DNA of 19,165 nt, taken from assembly GCA_029938595.1 (NCBI GenBank), contig JAOZUP010000022.1, positions 1-19,165 on the forward strand, written 5' to 3'. Below the pieces are notes generated by a model. It did no database searches, was not told the DNA's origin, and worked only from the letters and a program-made list of their open reading frames with translations. This document shows, piece after piece, positions 14,971 to 19,165 of the stretch (the stretch's first letter is position 1; each line of letters begins with the position of its first letter). This stretch comes from Thermoanaerobaculales bacterium (GTDB lineage: Bacteria > Acidobacteriota > Thermoanaerobaculia > Thermoanaerobaculales > Sulfomarinibacteraceae). The translations under genes and the position numbers were made by a program.

Positions 14971-16859
14971 CACACCACCTCCGCCTTCTTCAGCTCGATC
15001 TTGGGAAAGGTCCGAATGGTGTTCGTCGGACAGACGTCGAAGCAGGCGCCGCAGGAAATGCACGCGTCCTGGTGAATGATGTGCAGCTCCTTCACCACTC
15101 CTTCGATGGCATCCACCGGACACGCCTTGAAACAGACGTGGCAGCCGTCGCACCCCTCCTCGATGATTTCGTAGGCGGTGAGCTCGCGGCAGATCCCCGC
15201 CGGGCACGCCTTGTCCCTGATGTGGGCCTCGTACTCCGAGCGGAAGTACCTGAGGGTCGAGAGCACAGGGTTGGGGGCCGACTTTCCGAGCTCGCACAGG
15301 CTGCCGAGCTGCATGCCGGCAGCGAGCCGTTCGATGAGCTCGATGTCGCCCTCGACGCCATCGCCCGCGATCAACCGGTCGTAAATCTGGACCATCTGAT
15401 GGAGGCCCTCGCGGCACGGGGTGCACTTGCCGCAGCTCTCTTCTTCGAGGAAGGCGAGAAAGAAGCGCGACACGTCCACCATGCAGGTGCGGTCGTCCAT
15501 CACGATCATGCCGCCCGAACCCATCATCGAGCCGGCCTTGGTGAGCTCCTCGAAATCAACCGGCAGGTCCAAGAGCTCGGCAGGAACACAGCCGCCCGAA
15601 GGCCCGCCGGTCTGCACCGCCTTGAAGGGGCGGTCGTTGAGGATTCCGCCACCGATGTCGTAGATGATGTGGCGCAGCGTCGTGCCCATCGGCAGCTCGA
15701 TGAGCCCGGTGTTCTTGACCTTACCGACAAGCGAGAAGGCCTTGGTTCCCTTCGACCTCTCGGTCCCCATCGAGGCGAACCACTCGCCGCCGCGGTCGAT
15801 GATGGCCCCGATTCCGGCCCAGGTCTCGACGTTGTTGAGCACCGTCGGCAGATCGAAGAGCCCCTTCTCGGTCGAGTGCACGTACTTGGCGCGGGGCTCT
15901 CCGGTCTTGCCCTCGAGCGACCGCATCAACGCCGACGACTCGCCGCACACAAAGGCGCCGCCGCCGCGCGAGATCTTGATGTCGAAGTCGAAGCCCGAGC
16001 CCATGATGTTCTGACCGAGGAGGCCGTACTTGCGGGCCTCGGCGATGGCGATCCCGAGATTGACCACCGCCAGCGGGTACTCGTCGCGGACATAAATCCA
16101 GCCCTCGTGGGCGCCGAGCGCATAGGCGCCGATGATGATGCCCTCGATCACCGAGTGCGGGTCGCCCTCCATGATCGAGCGGTCCTTGAAGGCGCCCGGG
16201 TCGCCCTCGTCGCCGTTACAGAGCACGAAGCGCCGGTCTCCGGGCGCCGCCTTGCACGAGCGCCACTTGCGTGCGGTCGCAAACCCCGCACCGCCGCGAC
16301 CGCGCTGGCCGGAGATCTCGACCTCGTCGAGCACCTCGTCGGGGGTCATCTCAAAAAGGGCCCTGGCCAGCCCCGAGTACGCTCCCTCGGCAATGGCGTC
16401 GAGGATGCTGGTGGGGTCGATACGGCCAATGTTGCGCATCGCCACCCGCACCTGGTTCTTGTAAAACGGGATCTCGTCGTACTGGGCGATCCGCTCGCCG
16501 CTGACCGGCTCCTTGTAGAGAAGGTTTTGAATGACCTCGCCGCCGATCAGGGTCGTCTCCACGATCTCTTCAACCCGGTTCGGCTTGACCTTGGTGTAGA
16601 GGATCCCGGACGGCTGCAGCGCCACCAGCGGCCCCCGTTCGCAGAATCCGTGGCAGCCGGTCGACTTGACGAAGAGATCCACGGTGGCATCGACACTACG
16701 TTTGGCGATCTCAGAGGCGAAGGCCTCAGCGACCTTCTTCGAGCCCCAGGCGAGGCAACCGGTCCCGCAACAGACCAGTACCTGCTGCATCCGGCTCGCG
16801 TTGCTTTCCCTGGCCTGGGCGCGCAACGTCTCGAATCGGTCCTTGGACTCAATTCTCAT
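14970..16859 (-). CDS. nuoF: NADH-binding flavoprotein subunit, NuoF / HndC / HydB-like
   Basis: This 629-residue flavoprotein is predicted to bind FMN and NAD(H). Domains: N-terminal thioredoxin-like [2Fe-2S] domain (C31, C35, C69, C73, about residues 25-110); Nuo51 NAD/FMN domain with GQRGRGGAGFATARKW (184-199) and NGDEGDPGAFKDR; SLBB region; the [4Fe-4S] site C476/C479/C482 plus C522; a CPAGIC pair (C552, C557); and a C-terminal double [4Fe-4S] domain (C570/573/576/580 and C600/603/606/610). The extra N- and C-terminal domains are absent from Complex I NuoF but typical of HndC/HydB of NAD(P)-linked and electron-bifurcating [FeFe]-hydrogenases. No hydrogenase subunit is present here. ATG 16859 overlaps the end of the NuoE-like gene by 11 bases. 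Confidence 0.94.
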   Translation of the reverse strand: MRIESKDRFETLRAQARESNASRMQQVLVCCGTGCLAWGSKKVAEAFASEIAKRSVDATVDLFVKSTGCHGFCERGPLVALQPSGILYTKVKPNRVEEIVETTLIGGEVIQNLLYKEPVSGERIAQYDEIPFYKNQVRVAMRNIGRIDPTSILDAIAEGAYSGLARALFEMTPDEVLDEVEISGQRGRGGAGFATARKWRSCKAAPGDRRFVLCNGDEGDPGAFKDRSIMEGDPHSVIEGIIIGAYALGAHEGWIYVRDEYPLAVVNLGIAIAEARKYGLLGQNIMGSGFDFDIKISRGGGAFVCGESSALMRSLEGKTGEPRAKYVHSTEKGLFDLPTVLNNVETWAGIGAIIDRGGEWFASMGTERSKGTKAFSLVGKVKNTGLIELPMGTTLRHIIYDIGGGILNDRPFKAVQTGGPSGGCVPAELLDLPVDFEELTKAGSMMGSGGMIVMDDRTCMVDVSRFFLAFLEEESCGKCTPCREGLHQMVQIYDRLIAGDGVEGDIELIERLAAGMQLGSLCELGKSAPNPVLSTLRYFRSEYEAHIRDKACPAGICRELTAYEIIEEGCDGCHVCFKACPVDAIEGVVKELHIIHQDACISCGACFDVCPTNTIRTFPKIELKKAEVV

Positions 16860-17331
16860 CGTCGCCCCCCTTGGCCAGGTACTTCTTGACGCGGGTGGGT
16901 TTTGCGCTGCCCCAGTACTTGTCCGCGACGATCATCACCGGCGCCATGGCGCAGGCGCCGACGCAGTTCACCGTCTTGATCGTGAAGCTGAGGTCCTCGG
17001 TGGTCTCTCCGGGGCCGACACCGAGCTGCCGTTCGAGCTCCTCGACCAGCAGGCCGGCACCGCGGATGTGGCAGGCGGTGCCCGTGCACACCTTGACGAT
17101 GGTGTCGCCCTGCGGTTCGAGTGAGAAGGACTTGTAGAATGTGGAGACGGAAAAGACTTTTGCCAGGGGCACATCGAGGGCTTCAGCCACCCGTTCGAGC
17201 ACATCGCAGGGCAGGTAGTTGTATGCGCGATGCACGTCCTGCAGGATCTGGATCAGCGCCGGCTCCTCGGCCGGATACCCGCCGAGAATTTCCTCGGCCA
17301 CGCTGAGGTCGGAACGCGGAATCTCTGCCAT
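16849..17331 (-). CDS. nuoE: [2Fe-2S] thioredoxin-fold subunit, NuoE / HndA-like
   Basis: This 160-residue protein has an N-terminal helical part (LIQILQDVHRAYNYLPCDVLERVAEAL, about 27-52) and a thioredoxin-fold [2Fe-2S] domain with C82, C87, C123 and C127 (VCTGTACHIRGA ... NCVGACAMAPV), the complete NuoE pattern. In such complexes this cluster sits beside the FMN of the NuoF-like subunit. ATG 17331 overlaps the gamma-subunit stop as TGATG; TTG 17334 is possible but adds only one residue. The pairing with a 2-oxoacid oxidoreductase upstream and a NuoF-like gene downstream is what makes this operon unusual. Confidence 0.92.
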   Translation of the reverse strand: MAEIPRSDLSVAEEILGGYPAEEPALIQILQDVHRAYNYLPCDVLERVAEALDVPLAKVFSVSTFYKSFSLEPQGDTIVKVCTGTACHIRGAGLLVEELERQLGVGPGETTEDLSFTIKTVNCVGACAMAPVMIVADKYWGSAKPTRVKKYLAKGGDDEN

Positions 17332-17891
17332 CAAGCCTCCGCCATCGTGTCCTTGGCGGCCGCGCCGAGCTCGTAGCCCTTGTGCAGCGCCTCGATGTTG
17401 ACCTCGATCACCGCCGGCTTGGCGGCGAAGGTCTCCCGAATCACGTTTTCGATCTCCTCGAGCGACACCGCGTCGGTCGCACCAAGATAGGCGCCGAGCG
17501 CGACCATGTTGGCGCCGCGCGGGTTGCCGAGCTCGGTGGCCATCTCGTTGGCCGGCACTTCGATGACCGTCAGATCATCTCTTTCCGTGCCGCGGTCGAT
17601 CAGCGAGGAGTTGATCAGCAACAACCCTCCCGAACGAATGTCGGGCTCGAACTTCTCGAGCGACGGCAGGTTCATGGCCACCACTGCCCGCGGCGAGCGG
17701 ATCACCGGTGACCCCACCGGCTTGTCCGACACCACCACCGTGCAGTTGCAGGTCCCGCCACGCATTTCGGGACCGTAGGAGGGCAACCACGACACCTCTT
17801 TGCCCTCATGCATGCCGGCGTAGGCAAGCATCTTGCCGATCAGGAGGATCCCCTGCCCCCCAAAGCCCGCCATGATCACGTCGCGCTGCAT
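17331..17891 (-). CDS. 2-oxoacid:acceptor oxidoreductase, gamma subunit
   Basis: This 186-residue protein is the gamma subunit of a KOR/VOR/POR-type enzyme. It opens with RDVIMAGFGGQGILLIGKMLAYAG (residues 3-26), the glycine-rich signature of the family, followed by EVSWLPSYGPEMRGGTCNC, the usual second signature. Gamma subunits help contact coenzyme A. The start ATG 17891 has GGAGGG upstream; the open frame continues 59 codons further only by running into the beta subunit. It lies 11 bases after the beta stop. Substrate (2-oxoglutarate, branched-chain keto acid, pyruvate or arylpyruvate) is not settled by sequence, so I give no symbol. Confidence 0.92.
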   Translation of the reverse strand: MQRDVIMAGFGGQGILLIGKMLAYAGMHEGKEVSWLPSYGPEMRGGTCNCTVVVSDKPVGSPVIRSPRAVVAMNLPSLEKFEPDIRSGGLLLINSSLIDRGTERDDLTVIEVPANEMATELGNPRGANMVALGAYLGATDAVSLEEIENVIRETFAAKPAVIEVNIEALHKGYELGAAAKDTMAEA

Positions 17892-17902
17892 GGACCCTCC
17901 AT

Positions 17903-18668
<766 letters not shown>

Positions 18669-18676
<8 letters not shown>

Positions 18677-19165
18677 TGTGCACCTCCTCCGAGCTGCCAT
18701 CGAGGATCGCCTTGATCTTGGTTACCACCTCGTCGGGCGATACCAGAATTCCCCCCATTCGGTTGAGAAAATGGATGGGGCGGCTGCGGGCGAGGCCAAG
18801 GGCGACATCTTCGATCATCTGTCCGGACGAGAGCTCGACCACCAGCACCGAGTTCGCCTTCAGCGCACCCTCCCGTACTCCCTCGTAGGGGTATGGGAAA
18901 AGCGTGATGGGACGTACCATCGCGACGGCGATCCCCTCCTCGACGAGCTCGTCGATGGCGGTGGAGCAGACCCGCGCGACGGTGCCGTAGGCGACAATGA
19001 GAACGTCGTAGTCCTCCTCTGCGCCGTAGGTCGCGAATCGAACCTCGTCCTGGACCATGGTGTCGAACTTCTCGGCGAGCTTGTAGTTGTGCTGCTCGAG
19101 CTCGTTGGGATCGAGGAAGAGCGAGTTGATGACATTGGTCGGCCGGCTGCCATCACAACCGGTGG
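18669..19165 (-). CDS. 2-oxoacid:acceptor oxidoreductase, alpha subunit (partial, 5' end outside window)
   Basis: Only the C-terminal 164 or so residues are visible; the frame is open to the right edge and the ATG at 19058 is internal. The visible part begins GCDGSRPTNVINSLFLDPNELEQH and contains the transketolase C-terminal-like domain VLIVAYGTVARVC, VRPITLFPYPY, VVELSSGQMIEDV and FLNRMGG, which match KOR/VOR alpha subunits. The alpha subunit carries the other half of the ThDP pocket and its front half defines substrate preference, so specificity cannot be judged here. The stop TGA (18669-18671) lies inside the start of the beta gene. Confidence 0.9.
18683..18690 (-). promoter_or_regulatory. 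Strong ribosome binding site of the beta subunit, inside the alpha gene
   Basis: Minus-strand GGAGGAGG six bases before TTG. It supports a non-ATG start for the beta subunit and coupled translation with alpha. Confidence 0.6.

Noticed and set aside
14206..16859. NAD-linked [FeFe]- or [NiFe]-hydrogenase
   Set aside because: No H-cluster motifs and no NiFe large or small subunit are encoded; the catalytic partner in the operon is the 2-oxoacid oxidoreductase.
15072..16889. 605-codon open frame on the plus strand
   Set aside because: It lies exactly opposite the NuoF-like gene, has no recognisable domain, and reflects GC-rich codon bias on the other strand.
13736..17331. Complex I (nuo) operon
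   Set aside because: No membrane subunits (NuoA, H, J-N) or NuoBCD are present, and the NuoF-like subunit has the HndC/HydB domain plan.

Overview
The window is GC-rich bacterial DNA with tightly packed genes, mostly on the minus strand. Coenzyme-B12-dependent ribonucleotide reductase, an NAD-coupled 2-oxoacid oxidoreductase operon, a bacterial acyl-CoA-binding protein, a stand-alone rubrerythrin and a lineage-like set of intergenic heptanucleotide arrays together suggest an anaerobic or facultative soil or sediment bacterium. Acidobacteriota or a neighbouring uncultured phylum is my guess, with low confidence; no rRNA or tRNA is present to settle it.

Layout. 3-1571 (-): membrane glycosyltransferase of the GT39/ArnT class. 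1586-2149 (+): short zinc-ribbon membrane protein (DUF3667 type) that looks internally deleted. 2146-7336 (-): an export operon in transcription order of periplasmic adaptor, two different MacB/FtsX-type permeases, one ATPase and a PilZ-like protein. 7637-8650 (+): SDR-type L-threonine 3-dehydrogenase. 8793-12440 (+): class II ribonucleotide reductase with a promoter overlapped by two NrdR-box-like sites. 12501-13427 (-): acyl-CoA-binding protein and rubrerythrin. 13736-19165 (-): a seven-gene operon whose genes overlap or nearly touch, running off the right edge.

The right-hand operon is the most interesting functional unit. It joins the alpha, beta and gamma subunits of a thiamine-diphosphate 2-oxoacid:ferredoxin oxidoreductase to NuoE-like, NuoF/HndC-like and NuoG/HoxU-like subunits and a four-cluster ferredoxin. 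That is the electron-input half of an NAD(H)-linked or bifurcating hydrogenase, but with a keto-acid oxidoreductase where the hydrogenase subunit would be. The simplest reading is a 2-oxoacid:NAD+ (or NAD+/ferredoxin) oxidoreductase complex producing acyl-CoA; this is inference from gene order and motifs.

The second unusual feature is non-coding. Nearly every gap left of 13 kb holds short arrays with an exact 7-bp period (for example ATTCGGA, ATTCCTA, ATTTCGG, ATTTCGA, ATCYGGN, AAACGTT types), usually as two blocks around a short spacer and often in inverted orientation. A separate CACAGAGG-rich inverted pair fills the gap 13455-13727.
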